Assembly: GCA_036245805.1 (NCBI GenBank) | Contig: BTRK01000001.1 | Location: 31,878,758-31,942,757 of the forward strand | DNA from: Pristionchus mayeri | Lineage: Eukaryota > Nematoda > Chromadorea > Rhabditida > Neodiplogasteridae | Reading direction: 5' to 3' | DNA: 64,000 bases | Part shown: in pieces, positions 1-15,399 of the stretch | How positions within the stretch are numbered: position 1 is the stretch's first letter | How the letters are laid out: the number at the start of each line of letters is the position of its first letter | Position numbers and translations under genes: made by a program | The notes under the pieces: generated by a model | What the model was told of the DNA's origin: nothing | What the model saw: the letters and a program-made list of their open reading frames with translations, nothing else | Database searches by the model: none

Positions 1-1879
1 AACTCATGGGCAATCATCGGCAATCATCGGCAAAAATCGGCAATCATCGGCAATCATCGGCAAAAATCGGCAATCATCGGCAATCATCGGCAATCATCGG
101 CAATCATCGGCAACTCATCGGCAATCATCGGCAACTCATCGGCAATCATCGGCAATCATCGGCAATCATCGGAAATCATCGGCAATCATCGGCAATCATC
201 GGCAATCATCGGCAATCATCGGCAATCATCGGCAATCATCGGCAATCATCGGTAATCATCGGAAATCATCGGCAACTCATCGGCAATCATCGGCAATCAT
301 CGGCAATCATCGGCAATCATCGGCAATCATCGGCAATCATCGGCAATCATCGGCAATCATCGGCAATCATCGGCAATCATCGGCAATCATCGGCAATCAT
401 CGGCAATCATCGGCAATCATCGGCAATCATCGGCAATCATCGGCAATCATCGGCAATCATCGGCAACTCATCGGCAATCATCGGCAATCATCGGCAATCA
501 TCGGCAATCATCGGTAATCATCGGCAACTCATCGGCAACTCATCGGCAATCATCGGCAATCATCGGCAACTCATCGGCAATCATCGGCAATCATCGGCAA
601 TCATCGGCAATCATCGGCAACTCATCGGCAACTCATCGGCAATCATCGGCAATCATCGGCAACTCATCGGCAATCATCGGCAATCATCGGCAATCATCGG
701 CAATCATCGGCAACTCATCGGCAACTCATCGTCAATCATCGGCAATCATCGGCAATCATCGGCAATCATCGGCAACTCATCGGCAATCATCGGCAATCAT
801 CGGCAATCATCGGCAATCATCGGCAATCATCGGCAACTCATCGGCAATCATCGGCAATCATCGGCAACTCATCGGCAATCATCGGCAATCATCGGCAATC
901 ATCGGCAACTCATGGGCAACTCATCGGCAATCATCGGCAATCATCGGCAATCATCGGCAACTCATGGGCAATCATCGGCAAACATCGGCAATCATCGGCA
1001 ACTCATCGGCAATCATCGGCGAAAATCGGCAATCATTGCAAAAATCGGCAATCATCGGCAAAAATCGGCAATCATCGGCAATCATCGGCAAAAATCGGCA
1101 ATCATCGGCAATCATCGGCAATCATCGGCAATCATCGGCAATCATCGGCAATCATCGGCAATCATCGGCAACTCATCGGCAATCATCGGCAATCATCGGC
1201 AATCATCGGCAATCATCGGCAATCATCGGCAATCATCGGCAATCATCGGCAATCATCGGCAATCATCGGCAATCATCGGTAATCATCGGCAATCATCGGC
1301 AATCATCGGCAACTCATCGGCAATCATCGGCAATCATCGGCAACTCATCGGCAATCATCGGCAACTCATCGGCAATCATCGGCAATCATCGGCAACTCAT
1401 CGGCAATCATCGGCAATCATCGGCAACTCATCGGCAATCATCGGCAATCATCGGCAATCATCGGCAACTCATGGGCAATCATCGGCAATCATCGGCAAAA
1501 ATCGGCAATCATCGGCAACTCATCGGCAATCATCGGCAATCATCGGCAATCATCGGCAACTCATGGGCAATCATCGGCAATCATCGGCAATCATCGGCAA
1601 CTCATCGGCAATCATCGGCAATCATCGGCAACTCATTGGCAATCATCGGCAATCATCGGCAATCATCGGCAATCATCGGCAATCATCGGCAATCATCGGC
1701 AACTCATTGGCAATCATCGGCAATCATCGGCAATCATCGGCAATCATCGGCAATCATCGGCAATCATCGGCAATCATCGGCAATCATCGGCAATCATCGG
1801 CAATCATCGGCAAAAATCGGCAATCATCGGCAATCATCGGCAACTCATCGGCAATCATCGGCAATCATCGGCAATCATC

Positions 1880-2700
1880 GGCAACTCATGGGCAATCATC
1901 GGCAATCATCGGCAATCATCGGCAACTCATCGGCAATCATCGGCGAAAATCGGCAATCATTGCAAAAATCGGCAATCATCGGCAAAAATCGGCAATCATC
2001 GGCAATCATCGGCAAAAATCGGCAATCATCGGCAATCATCGGCAATCATCGGCAATCATCGGCAATCATCGGCAATCATCGGCAATCATCGGCAACTCAT
2101 CGGCAATCATCGGCAATCATCGGCAATCATCGGCAATCATCGGCAATCATCGGCAATCATCGGCAATCATCGGCAATCATCGGCAATCATCGGCAATCAT
2201 CGGTAATCATCGGCAATCATCGGCAATCATCGGCAACTCATCGGCAATCATCGGCAATCATCGGCAACTCATCGGCAATCATCGGCAATCATCGGCAATC
2301 ATCGGCAACTCATGGGCAATCATCGGCAATCATCGGCAAAAATCGGCAATCATCGGCAACTCATCGGCAATCATCGGCAATCATCGGCAATCATCGGCAA
2401 CTCATGGGCAATCATCGGCAATCATCGGCAATCATCGGCAACTCATCGGCAATCATCGGCGAAAATCGGCAACTCATGGGCAATCATCGGCAATCATCGG
2501 CAAAAATCGGCAATCATCGGCAACTCATCGGCAATCATCGGCAATCATCGGTAATCATCGGCAATCATCGGCAATCATCGGCAACTCATCGGCAATCATC
2601 GGCAACTCATCGGCAATCATCGGCAATCATCGGCAATCATCGGCAATCATCGGCAACTCATCGGCAATCATCGGCAATCATCGGTAATCATCGGCAACTC
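1880..2700. repeat. Higher-order block with CGAAAATCGG/CATGGG variants, first copy
   Basis: A distinctive order of rare variants recurs here: the 11-mer ending CATGGG, CGAAAATCGG, a short CAATCATTG unit, then CAAAAATCGG. It reappears at about 4,507 (offset 2,627) and again at about 10,235 (a further 5,728). A looser copy also precedes it near 960-1,440. An identical 80-codon open stretch recurs at 2,312, 4,939 and 10,667, which confirms the order of units. Ends are approximate because flanking units are plain 10-mers. Confidence 0.75.
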
Positions 2701-4321
2701 ATCGGCAATCATCGGTAATCATCGGCAACTCATCGGCAATCATCGGCAATCATCGGCAACTCATCGGCAATCATCGGCAATCATCGGCAATCATCGGAAA
2801 TCATCGGCAACTCATCGGCAATCATCGGCAATCATCGGCAATCATCGGCAATCATCGGCAATCATCGGCAATCATCGGCAATCATCGGCAATCATCGGCA
2901 ATCATCGGTAATCATCGGCAATCATCGGCAATCATCGGCAATCATCGGTAATCATCGGTAATCATCGGCAATCATCGGCAATCATCGGCAATCATCGGCA
3001 ATCATCGGCAATCATCGGCAATCATCGGCAATCATCGGCAATCATCGGTAATCATCGGTAATCATCGGCAATCATCGGCAATCATCGGCAACTCATCGGC
3101 AATCATCGGCAATCATCGGCAATCATCGGCAACTCATCGGCAATCATCGGTAATCATCGGCAACTCATCGGCAATCATCGGCAATCATCGGCAATCATCG
3201 GAAATCATCGGCAACTCATCGGCAATCATCGGCAATCATCGGCAATCATCGGCAATCATCGGCAATCATCGGCAATCATCGGCAATCATCGGCAATCATC
3301 GGCAATCATCGGCAATCATCGGTAATCATCGGCAATCATCGGTAATCATCGGCAATCATCGGCAATCATCGGCAATCATCGGCAACTCATCGGCAATCAT
3401 CGGCAATCATCGGCAATCATCGGCAACTCATCGGCAATCATCGGTAATCATCGGCAACTCATCGGCAATCATCGGCAATCATCGGCAACTCATCGGCAAT
3501 CATCGGCAATCATCGGCAATCATCGGAAATCATCGGCAACTCATCGGCAATCATCGGCAATCATCGGCAATCATCGGCAATCATCGGCAATCATCGGCAA
3601 TCATCGGCAATCATCGGCAATCATCGGCAATCATCGGCAATCATCGGTAATCATCGGTAATCATCGGCAATCATCGGCAATCATCGGCAATCATCGGCAA
3701 TCATCGGCAATCATCGGCAATCATCGGCAACTCATCGGCAACTCATCGGCAATCATCGGCAACTCATCGGCAACTCATCGGCAATCATCGGCAATCATCG
3801 GCAACTCATCGGCAATCATCGGCAATCATCGGCAATCATCGGCAATCATCGGCAACTCATCGGCAATCATCGGCAATCATCGGCAATCATCGGCAATCAT
3901 CGGCAATCATCGGCAACTCATTGGCAATCATCGGCAATCATCGGCAATCATCGGCAATCATCGGCAATCATCGGCAATCATCGGCAATCATCGGCAATCA
4001 TCGGCAATCATCGGCAAAAATCGGCAATCATCGGCAATCATCGGCAACTCATCGGCAATCATCGGCAATCATCGGCAATCATCGGCAACTCATGGGCAAT
4101 CATCGGCAATCATCGGCAATCATCGGCAACTCATCGGCAATCATCGGCGAAAATCGGCAATCATTGCAAAAATCGGCAATCATCGGCAAAAATCGGCAAT
4201 CATCGGCAATCATCGGCAAAAATCGGCAATCATCGGCAATCATCGGCAATCATCGGCAATCATCGGCAATCATCGGCAACTCATCGGCAATCATCGGCAA
4301 TCATCGGCAATCATCGGCAAT

Positions 4322-7300
4322 CATCGGCAATCATCGGCAATCATCGGCAATCATCGGCAATCATCGGCAATCATCGGCAATCATCGGCAATCATCGGCAA
4401 TCATCGGCAATCATCGGCAATCATCGGCAATCATCGGCAATCATCGGCAATCATCGGCAATCATCGGCAACTCATCGGCAATCATCGGCAATCATCGGCA
4501 ATCATCGGCAACTCATGGGCAATCATCGGCAATCATCGGCAATCATCGGCAACTCATCGGCAATCATCGGCGAAAATCGGCAATCATTGCAAAAATCGGC
4601 AATCATCGGCAAAAATCGGCAATCATCGGCAATCATCGGCAAAAATCGGCAATCATCGGCAATCATCGGCAATCATCGGCAATCATCGGCAATCATCGGC
4701 AACTCATCGGCAATCATCGGCAATCATCGGCAATCATCGGCAATCATCGGCAATCATCGGCAATCATCGGCAATCATCGGCAATCATCGGCAATCATCGG
4801 CAATCATCGGCAATCATCGGCAATCATCGGTAATCATCGGCAATCATCGGCAATCATCGGCAACTCATCGGCAATCATCGGCAATCATCGGCAACTCATC
4901 GGCAATCATCGGCAATCATCGGCAATCATCGGCAACTCATGGGCAATCATCGGCAATCATCGGCAAAAATCGGCAATCATCGGCAACTCATCGGCAATCA
5001 TCGGCAATCATCGGCAATCATCGGCAACTCATGGGCAATCATCGGCAATCATCGGCAATCATCGGCAACTCATCGGCAATCATCGGCGAAAATCGGCAAC
5101 TCATGGGCAATCATCGGCAATCATCGGCAAAAATCGGCAATCATCGGCAACTCATCGGCAATCATCGGCAATCATCGGTAATCATCGGCAATCATCGGCA
5201 ATCATCGGCAACTCATCGGCAATCATCGGCAACTCATCGGCAATCATCGGCAATCATCGGCAATCATCGGCAACTCATCGGCAATCATCGGTAATCATCG
5301 GCAACTCATCGGCAATCATCGGCAATCATCGGCAACTCATCGGCAATCATCGGCAATCATCGGCAATCATCGGAAATCATCGGCAACTCATCGGCAATCA
5401 TCGGCAATCATCGGCAATCATCGGCAATCATCGGCAATCATCGGCAATCATCGGCAATCATCGGCAATCATCGGCAATCATCGGCAATCATCGGTAATCA
5501 TCGGCAATCATCGGCAATCATCGGCAAAAATCGGCAATCATCGGCAACTCATCGGCAATCATCGGCAATCATCGGCAATCATCGGCAACTCATGGGCAAT
5601 CATCGGCAATCATCGGCAATCATCGGCAACTCATCGGCAATCATCGGCGAAAATCGGCAACTCATGGGCAATCATCGGCAATCATCGGCAAAAATCGGCA
5701 ATCATCGGCAACTCATCGGCAATCATCGGCAATCATCGGTAATCATCGGCAATCATCGGCAATCATCGGCAACTCATCGGCAATCATCGGCAACTCATCG
5801 GCAATCATCGGCAATCATCGGCAATCATCGGCAACTCATCGGCAATCATCGGTAATCATCGGCAACTCATCGGCAATCATCGGCAATCATCGGCAACTCA
5901 TCGGCAATCATCGGCAATCATCGGCAATCATCGGAAATCATCGGCAACTCATCGGCAATCATCGGCAATCATCGGCAATCATCGGCAATCATCGGCAATC
6001 ATCGGCAATCATCGGCAATCATCGGCAATCATCGGCAATCATCGGCAATCATCGGTAATCATCGGCAATCATCGGCAATCATCGGCAATCATCGGTAATC
6101 ATCGGTAATCATCGGCAATCATCGGCAATCATCGGCAATCATCGGCAATCATCGGCAATCATCGGCAATCATCGGCAATCATCGGCAATCATCGGTAATC
6201 ATCGGTAATCATCGGCAATCATCGGCAATCATCGGCAACTCATCGGCAATCATCGGCAATCATCGGCAATCATCGGCAATCATCGGCAATCATCGGCAAT
6301 CATCGGCAATCATCGGCAATCATCGGCAATCATCGGTAATCATCGGTAATCATCGGCAATCATCGGCAATCATCGGCAATCATCGGCAATCATCGGCAAT
6401 CATCGGCAATCATCGGCAACTCATCGGCAACTCATCGGCAATCATCGGCAATCATCGGCAACTCATCGGCAATCATCGGCAATCATCGGCAATCATCGGC
6501 AATCATCGGCAACTCATCGGCAATCATCGGCAACTCATCGGCAATCATCGGCAATCATCGGCAATCATCGGCAATCATCGGCAATCATCGGCAATCATCG
6601 GCAACTCATTGGCAATCATCGGCAATCATCGGCAATCATCGGCAATCATCGGCAATCATCGGCAATCATCGGCAATCATCGGTAATCATCGGTAATCATC
6701 GGCAATCATCGGCAATCATCGGCAATCATCGGCGAAAATCGGCAATCATCGGCAAAAATCGGCGAAAATCGGCAATCATCGGCAATCATCGGCAATCATC
6801 GGCAATCATCGGCAACTCATCGGCAAACATCGGCAATCATCGGCAATCATCGGCAACTCATCGGCAATCATCGGCAATCATCGGCAACTCATCGGCAAAC
6901 ATCGGCAATCATCGGCAACTCATCGGCAAACATCGGCAATCATCGGCAATCATCGGCAATCATCGGCAATCATCGGCAATCATCGGCAATCATCGGCAAT
7001 CATCGGCAATCATCGGCAACTCATCGGCAAACATCGGCAATCATCGGCAATCATCGGCAACTCATCGGCAATCATCGGCAATCATCGGCAACTCATCGGC
7101 AATCATCGGCAATCATCGGCAATCATCGGCAATCATCGGCAATCATCGGCAATCATCGCAATCATCGGCAATCATCGGCAATCATCGGCAGTCATCGGCA
7201 ATCATCGGCAATCATCGGCAACTCATCGGCAATCATCGGCAATCATCGGCAATCATCGGCAACTCATCGGCAATCATCGGCAATCATCGGCAACTCATCG

Positions 7301-8640
7301 GCAATCATCGGCGAAAATCGGCAATCATCGGCAAAAATCGGCGAAAATCGGCAATCATCGGCAATCATCGGCAACTCATCGGCAATCATCGGCAATCATC
7401 GGCAATCATCGGCAATCATCGGCAATCATCGGCAATCATCGGCAATCATCGGCAATCATCGGCAAAAATCGGCGAAAATCGGCAATCATCGGCAAAAATC
7501 GGCAATCATCGGCAATCATCGGCAATCATCGGCAATCATCGGCAACTCATCGGCAATCATCGGCAATCATCGGCAATCATCGGCAACTCATCGGCAAACA
7601 TCGGCAATCATCGGCAATCATCGGCAACTCATCGGCAATCATCGGCAATCATCGGCAACTCATCGGCAAACATCGGCAATCATCGGCAACTCATCGGCAA
7701 ACATCGGCAATCATCGGCAATCATCGGCAATCATCGGCAATCATCGGCAATCATCGGCAATCATCGGCAATCATCGGCAACTCATCGGCAAACATCGGCA
7801 ATCATCGGCAATCATCGGCAACTCATCGGCAATCATCGGCAATCATCGGCAACTCATCGGCAATCATCGGCAATCATCGGCAATCATCGGCAATCATCGG
7901 CAATCATCGGCAATCATCGCAATCATCGGCAATCATCGGCAATCATCGGCAGTCATCGGCAATCATCGGCAATCATCGGCAACTCATCGGCAATCATCGG
8001 CAATCATCGGCAATCATCGGCAACTCATCGGCGAAAATCGGCAATCATCGGCAATCATCGGCAATCATCGGCAACTCATCGGCAAACATCGGCAATCATC
8101 GGCAATCATCGGCAACTCATCGGCAATCATCGGCAATCATCGGCAACTCATCGGCAATCATCGGCAATCATCGGCAATCATCGGCAATCATCGGCAATCA
8201 TCGGCAATCATCGCAATCATCGGCAATCATCGGCAATCATCGGCAGTCATCGGCAATCATCGGCAATCATCGGCAACTCATCGGCAATCATCGGCGAAAA
8301 TCGGCAATCATCGGCAATCATCGGCAATCATCGGCAATCATCGGCAATCATCGGCAATCATCGGCAATCATCGGCAACTCATCGGCAATCATCGGCAATC
8401 ATCGGCAATCATCGGCAATCATCGGCAATCATCGGCAATCATCGGCAATCATCGGCAATCATCGGCAATCATCGGCAATCATCGGCAATCCTCGGCAATC
8501 ATCGGTAATCATCGGCAATCATCGGTAATCATCGGCAATCATCGGCAATCATCGGCAATCATCGGCAATCATCGGCAATCATCGGCAATCATCGGCAATT
8601 ATCGGCAACTCATCGGCAACTCATCGGCAAACATCGGCAA
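4322..8640. repeat. Large duplicated satellite block, copy A
   Basis: The rare-variant barcode of this block recurs downstream. From about 4,322 to 6,947 the match is at offset 5,728; identical 80- and 87-codon open stretches at 4,939/10,667 and 5,592/11,320 share this offset. From about 7,690 to 8,640 the match is at offset 5,594: the 9-bp unit near 7,919 and 8,213 matches 13,513 and 13,807, CAATCCTCGG at 8,486 matches 14,080, and CAATTATCGG at 8,596 matches 14,190. The middle part differs by unit gains and losses. Borders are approximate. Confidence 0.75.
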
Positions 8641-10049
8641 TCATCGGCAATCATCGGCAATCATCGGCAATCATCGGCAATCATCGGCAATCATCGGCAA
8701 TCATCGGCAATCATCGGCAATCATCGGAAATCATCGGCAACTCATCGGCAACTCATCGGCAATCATCGGCAATCATCGGCAATCATCGGCAATCATCGGT
8801 AATCATCGGCAATCATCGGTAATCATCGGCAATCATCGGCAATCATCGGCAATCATCGGTAATCATCGGCAATCATCGGCAATCATCGGCAATCATCGGC
8901 AACTCATCGGCAATCATCGGCAATCATCGGCAATCATCGGCAACTCATCGGCAATCATCGGCAACTCATCGGCAACTCATCGGCAATCATCGGCAACTCA
9001 TCGGCAACTCATCGGCAATCATCGGCAATCATCGGCAATCATCGGCAACTCATCGGCAATCATCGGCAATCATCGGCAATCATCGGTAATCATCGGCAAT
9101 CATCGGCAATCATCGGCAATCATCGGCAATCATCGGCAATCATCGGCAATCATCGGCAATCATCGGCAACTCATCGGCAATCATCGGAAATCATCGGCAA
9201 TCATCGGCAACTCATCGGCAATCATCGGCAATCATCGGCAACTCATCGGCAATCATCGGCAATCATCGGTAATCATCGGCAACTCATCGGCAATCATCGG
9301 CAATCATCGGCAACTCATCGGCAATCATCGGCAATCATCGGCAATCCTCGGCAATCATCGGCAATCCTCGGCAATCATCGGTAATCATCGGCAATCATCG
9401 GTAATCATCGGCAATCATCGGCAATCATCGGCAATCATCGGCAATCATCGGCAATCATCGGCAATCCTCGGCAATCATCGGTAATCATCGGCAATCATCG
9501 GCAATCATCGGCAATCATCGGCAATCATCGGCAATCATCGGCAACTCATCGGCAATCATCGGCAATCATCGGCAATCATCGGCAATCATCGGCAATCATC
9601 GGCAACTCATCGGCAATCATCGGCAATCATCGGCAACTCATCGGCAATCATCGGCAATCATCGGCAACTCATCGGCAATCATCGGCAATCATCGGCAATC
9701 ATCGGCAATCATCGGCAATCATCGGCAATCATCGGCAATCATCGGCAACCATCGGTAATCATCGGCAATCATCGGTAATCATCGGCAATCATCGGCAACT
9801 CATCGGCAATCATCGGCAATCATCGGCAACTCATCGGCAACTCATCGGCAATCATCGGCAATCATCGGCAATCATCGGCAATCATCGGCAATCATCGGCA
9901 ATCATCGGCAATCATCGGCAATCATCGGCAATCATCGGCAACTCATCGGCAATCATCGGCAACTCATCGGCAACTCATCGGCAACTCATCGGCAATCATC
10001 GGCAACTCATCGGCAATCATCGGCAATCATCGGCAACTCATCGGCAACT

Positions 10050-13000
10050 CATCGGCAATCATCGGCAATCATCGGCAATCATCGGCAATCATCGGCAATC
10101 ATCGGCAATCATCGGCAATCATCGGCAATCATCGGCAATCATCGGCAATCATCGGCAATCATCGGCAATCATCGGCAATCATCGGCAATCATCGGCAACT
10201 CATCGGCAATCATCGGCAATCATCGGCAATCATCGGCAACTCATGGGCAATCATCGGCAATCATCGGCAATCATCGGCAACTCATCGGCAATCATCGGCG
10301 AAAATCGGCAATCATTGCAAAAATCGGCAATCATCGGCAAAAATCGGCAATCATCGGCAATCATCGGCAAAAATCGGCAATCATCGGCAATCATCGGCAA
10401 TCATCGGCAATCATCGGCAATCATCGGCAACTCATCGGCAATCATCGGCAATCATCGGCAATCATCGGCAATCATCGGCAATCATCGGCAATCATCGGCA
10501 ATCATCGGCAATCATCGGCAATCATCGGCAATCATCGGCAATCATCGGCAATCATCGGTAATCATCGGCAATCATCGGCAATCATCGGCAACTCATCGGC
10601 AATCATCGGCAATCATCGGCAACTCATCGGCAATCATCGGCAATCATCGGCAATCATCGGCAACTCATGGGCAATCATCGGCAATCATCGGCAAAAATCG
10701 GCAATCATCGGCAACTCATCGGCAATCATCGGCAATCATCGGCAATCATCGGCAACTCATGGGCAATCATCGGCAATCATCGGCAATCATCGGCAACTCA
10801 TCGGCAATCATCGGCGAAAATCGGCAACTCATGGGCAATCATCGGCAATCATCGGCAAAAATCGGCAATCATCGGCAACTCATCGGCAATCATCGGCAAT
10901 CATCGGTAATCATCGGCAATCATCGGCAATCATCGGCAACTCATCGGCAATCATCGGCAACTCATCGGCAATCATCGGCAATCATCGGCAATCATCGGCA
11001 ACTCATCGGCAATCATCGGTAATCATCGGCAACTCATCGGCAATCATCGGCAATCATCGGCAACTCATCGGCAATCATCGGCAATCATCGGCAATCATCG
11101 GAAATCATCGGCAACTCATCGGCAATCATCGGCAATCATCGGCAATCATCGGCAATCATCGGCAATCATCGGCAATCATCGGCAATCATCGGCAATCATC
11201 GGCAATCATCGGCAATCATCGGTAATCATCGGCAATCATCGGCAATCATCGGCAAAAATCGGCAATCATCGGCAACTCATCGGCAATCATCGGCAATCAT
11301 CGGCAATCATCGGCAACTCATGGGCAATCATCGGCAATCATCGGCAATCATCGGCAACTCATCGGCAATCATCGGCGAAAATCGGCAACTCATGGGCAAT
11401 CATCGGCAATCATCGGCAAAAATCGGCAATCATCGGCAACTCATCGGCAATCATCGGCAATCATCGGTAATCATCGGCAATCATCGGCAATCATCGGCAA
11501 CTCATCGGCAATCATCGGCAACTCATCGGCAATCATCGGCAATCATCGGCAATCATCGGCAACTCATCGGCAATCATCGGTAATCATCGGCAACTCATCG
11601 GCAATCATCGGCAATCATCGGCAACTCATCGGCAATCATCGGCAATCATCGGCAATCATCGGAAATCATCGGCAACTCATCGGCAATCATCGGCAATCAT
11701 CGGCAATCATCGGCAATCATCGGCAATCATCGGCAATCATCGGCAATCATCGGCAATCATCGGCAATCATCGGCAATCATCGGTAATCATCGGCAATCAT
11801 CGGCAATCATCGGCAATCATCGGTAATCATCGGTAATCATCGGCAATCATCGGCAATCATCGGCAATCATCGGCAATCATCGGCAATCATCGGCAATCAT
11901 CGGCAATCATCGGCAATCATCGGTAATCATCGGTAATCATCGGCAATCATCGGCAATCATCGGCAACTCATCGGCAATCATCGGCAATCATCGGCAATCA
12001 TCGGCAATCATCGGCAATCATCGGCAATCATCGGCAATCATCGGCAATCATCGGCAATCATCGGTAATCATCGGTAATCATCGGCAATCATCGGCAATCA
12101 TCGGCAATCATCGGCAATCATCGGCAATCATCGGCAATCATCGGCAACTCATCGGCAACTCATCGGCAATCATCGGCAATCATCGGCAACTCATCGGCAA
12201 TCATCGGCAATCATCGGCAATCATCGGCAATCATCGGCAACTCATCGGCAATCATCGGCAACTCATCGGCAATCATCGGCAATCATCGGCAATCATCGGC
12301 AATCATCGGCAATCATCGGCAATCATCGGCAACTCATTGGCAATCATCGGCAATCATCGGCAATCATCGGCAATCATCGGCAATCATCGGCAATCATCGG
12401 CAATCATCGGTAATCATCGGTAATCATCGGCAATCATCGGCAATCATCGGCAATCATCGGCGAAAATCGGCAATCATCGGCAAAAATCGGCGAAAATCGG
12501 CAATCATCGGCAATCATCGGCAATCATCGGCAATCATCGGCAACTCATCGGCAAACATCGGCAATCATCGGCAATCATCGGCAACTCATCGGCAATCATC
12601 GGCAATCATCGGCAACTCATCGGCAAACATCGGCAATCATCGGCAACTCATCGGCAAACATCGGCAATCATCGGCAAACATCGGCAATCATCGGCAATCA
12701 TCGGCAATCATCGGCAATCATCGGCAATCATCGGCAATCATCGGCAATCATCGGCAATCATCGGCAATCATCGGCAATCATCGGCAACTCATCGGCAACT
12801 CATCGGCAATCATCGGCAATCATCGGCAACTCATCGGCAATCATCGGCAACTCATCGGCAACTCATCGGCAATCATCGGCAATTATCGGCAACTCATCGG
12901 CAACTCATCGGCAAACATCGGCAATCATCGGCAATCATCGGCAATCATCGGCAATCATCGGCAACTCATCGGCAATCATCGGCAATCATCGGCAATCATC

Positions 13001-14235
13001 GGTAATCATCGGCAATCATCGGCAATCATCGGCAATCATCGGCAACTCATCGGCAATCATCGGCAATCATCGGCAATCATCGGCAACTCATCGGCAATCA
13101 TCGGCAACTCATCGGCAACTCATCGGCAATCATCGGCAATTATCGGCAACTCATCGGCAACTCATCGGCAAACATCGGCAATCATCGGCAAACATCGGCA
13201 ATCATCGGCAATCATCGGCAACTCATCGGCAATCATCGGCAATCATCGGCAACTCATCGGCAAACATCGGCAATCATCGGCAACTCATCGGCAAACATCG
13301 GCAATCATCGGCAATCATCGGCAATCATCGGCAATCATCGGCAATCATCGGCAATCATCGGCAATCATCGGCAACTCATCGGCAAACATCGGCAATCATC
13401 GGCAATCATCGGCAACTCATCGGCAATCATCGGCAATCATCGGCAACTCATCGGCAATCATCGGCAATCATCGGCAATCATCGGCAATCATCGGCAATCA
13501 TCGGCAATCATCGCAATCATCGGCAATCATCGGCAATCATCGGCAGTCATCGGCAATCATCGGCAATCATCGGCAACTCATCGGCAATCATCGGCAATCA
13601 TCGGCAATCATCGGCAACTCATCGGCGAAAATCGGCAATCATCGGCAATCATCGGCAATCATCGGCAACTCATCGGCAAACATCGGCAATCATCGGCAAT
13701 CATCGGCAACTCATCGGCAATCATCGGCAATCATCGGCAACTCATCGGCAATCATCGGCAATCATCGGCAATCATCGGCAATCATCGGCAATCATCGGCA
13801 ATCATCGCAATCATCGGCAATCATCGGCAATCATCGGCAGTCATCGGCAATCATCGGCAATCATCGGCAACTCATCGGCAATCATCGGCGAAAATCGGCA
13901 ATCATCGGCAATCATCGGCAATCATCGGCAATCATCGGCAATCATCGGCAATCATCGGCAATCATCGGCAACTCATCGGCAATCATCGGCAATCATCGGC
14001 AATCATCGGCAATCATCGGCAATCATCGGCAATCATCGGCAATCATCGGCAATCATCGGCAATCATCGGCAATCATCGGCAATCCTCGGCAATCATCGGT
14101 AATCATCGGCAATCATCGGTAATCATCGGCAATCATCGGCAATCATCGGCAATCATCGGCAATCATCGGCAATCATCGGCAATCATCGGCAATTATCGGC
14201 AACTCATCGGCAACTCATCGGCAAACATCGGCAAT
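10050..14235. repeat. Large duplicated satellite block, copy B
   Basis: This is the second copy of the 4.3-8.6 kb block, matched by the same ordered variants at offsets 5,728 (left part) and 5,594 (right part). The order breaks near 12,670, where CAAACATCGG replaces a plain unit, and resumes near 13,275. The 134-bp change in offset is a net loss of satellite units between the two matched parts. Confidence 0.75.
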
Positions 14236-15399
14236 CATCGGCAATCCTCGGCAATCATCGGTAATCATCGGCAATCATCGGTAATCATCGGCAATCATCG
14301 GCAATCATCGGCAATCATCGGCAATCATCGGCAATCATCGGCAATCCTCGGCAATCATCGGTAATCATCGGCAATCATCGGTAATCATCGGCAATCATCG
14401 GCAATCATCGGCAATCATCGGCAATCATCGGTAATCATCGGCAATCATCGGCAATCATCGGCAACTCATCGGCAACTCATCGGCAATCATCGGCAACTCA
14501 TCGGCAACTCATCGGCAAACATCGGCAATCATCGGCAATCATCGGCAATCATCGGCAATCATCGGCAATCATCGGCAATCATCGGCAATCATCGGCAATC
14601 ATCGGTAATCATCGGCAATCATCGGCAATCATCGGCAATCATCGGCAACTCATCGGCAATCATCGGCAATCATCGGCAATCATCGGCAACTCATCGGCAA
14701 TCATCGGCAACTCATCGGCAACTCATCGGCAATCATCGGCAATTATCGGCAACTCATCGGCAACTCATCGGCAAACATCGGCAATCATCGGCAATCATCG
14801 GCAATCATCGGCAATCATCGGCAATCATCGGCAATCATCGGCAATCATCGGCAATCATCGGCAATCATCGGCAATCATCGGCAACTCATCGGCAACTCAT
14901 CGGCAATCATCGGCAATCATCGGCAACTCATCGGCAATCATCGGCAACTCATCGGCAACTCATCGGCAATCATCGGCAATTATCGGCAACTCATCGGCAA
15001 TCATCGGCAATCATCGGCAGTCATCGGCAATCATCGGCAATCATCGGCAACTCATCGGCAATCATCGGCAATCATCGGCAATCATCGGCAACTCATCGGC
15101 AATCATCGGCAATCATCGGCAACTCATCGGCAATCATCGGCGAAAATCGGCAATCATCGGCAAAAATCGGCGAAAATCGGCAATCATCGGCAATCATCGG
15201 CAACTCATCGGCAATCATCGGCAATCATCGGCAATCATCGGCAATCATCGGCAATCATCGGCAATCATCGGCAATCATCGGCAATCATCGGCAAAAATCG
15301 GCGAAAATCGGCAATCATCGGCAAAAATCGGCAATCATCGGCAATCATCGGCAATCATCGGCAATCATCGGCAATCATCGGCAACTCATCGGCAATCAT

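Noticed and set aside
6..2687. 893-codon open frame (and similar ones at 964, 3,921, 10,243, 47,170 and 51,187)
   Set aside because: It is pure satellite translation. The 10-mer has no plus-strand stop and every frame reads the same decapeptide, so length is not evidence of coding.
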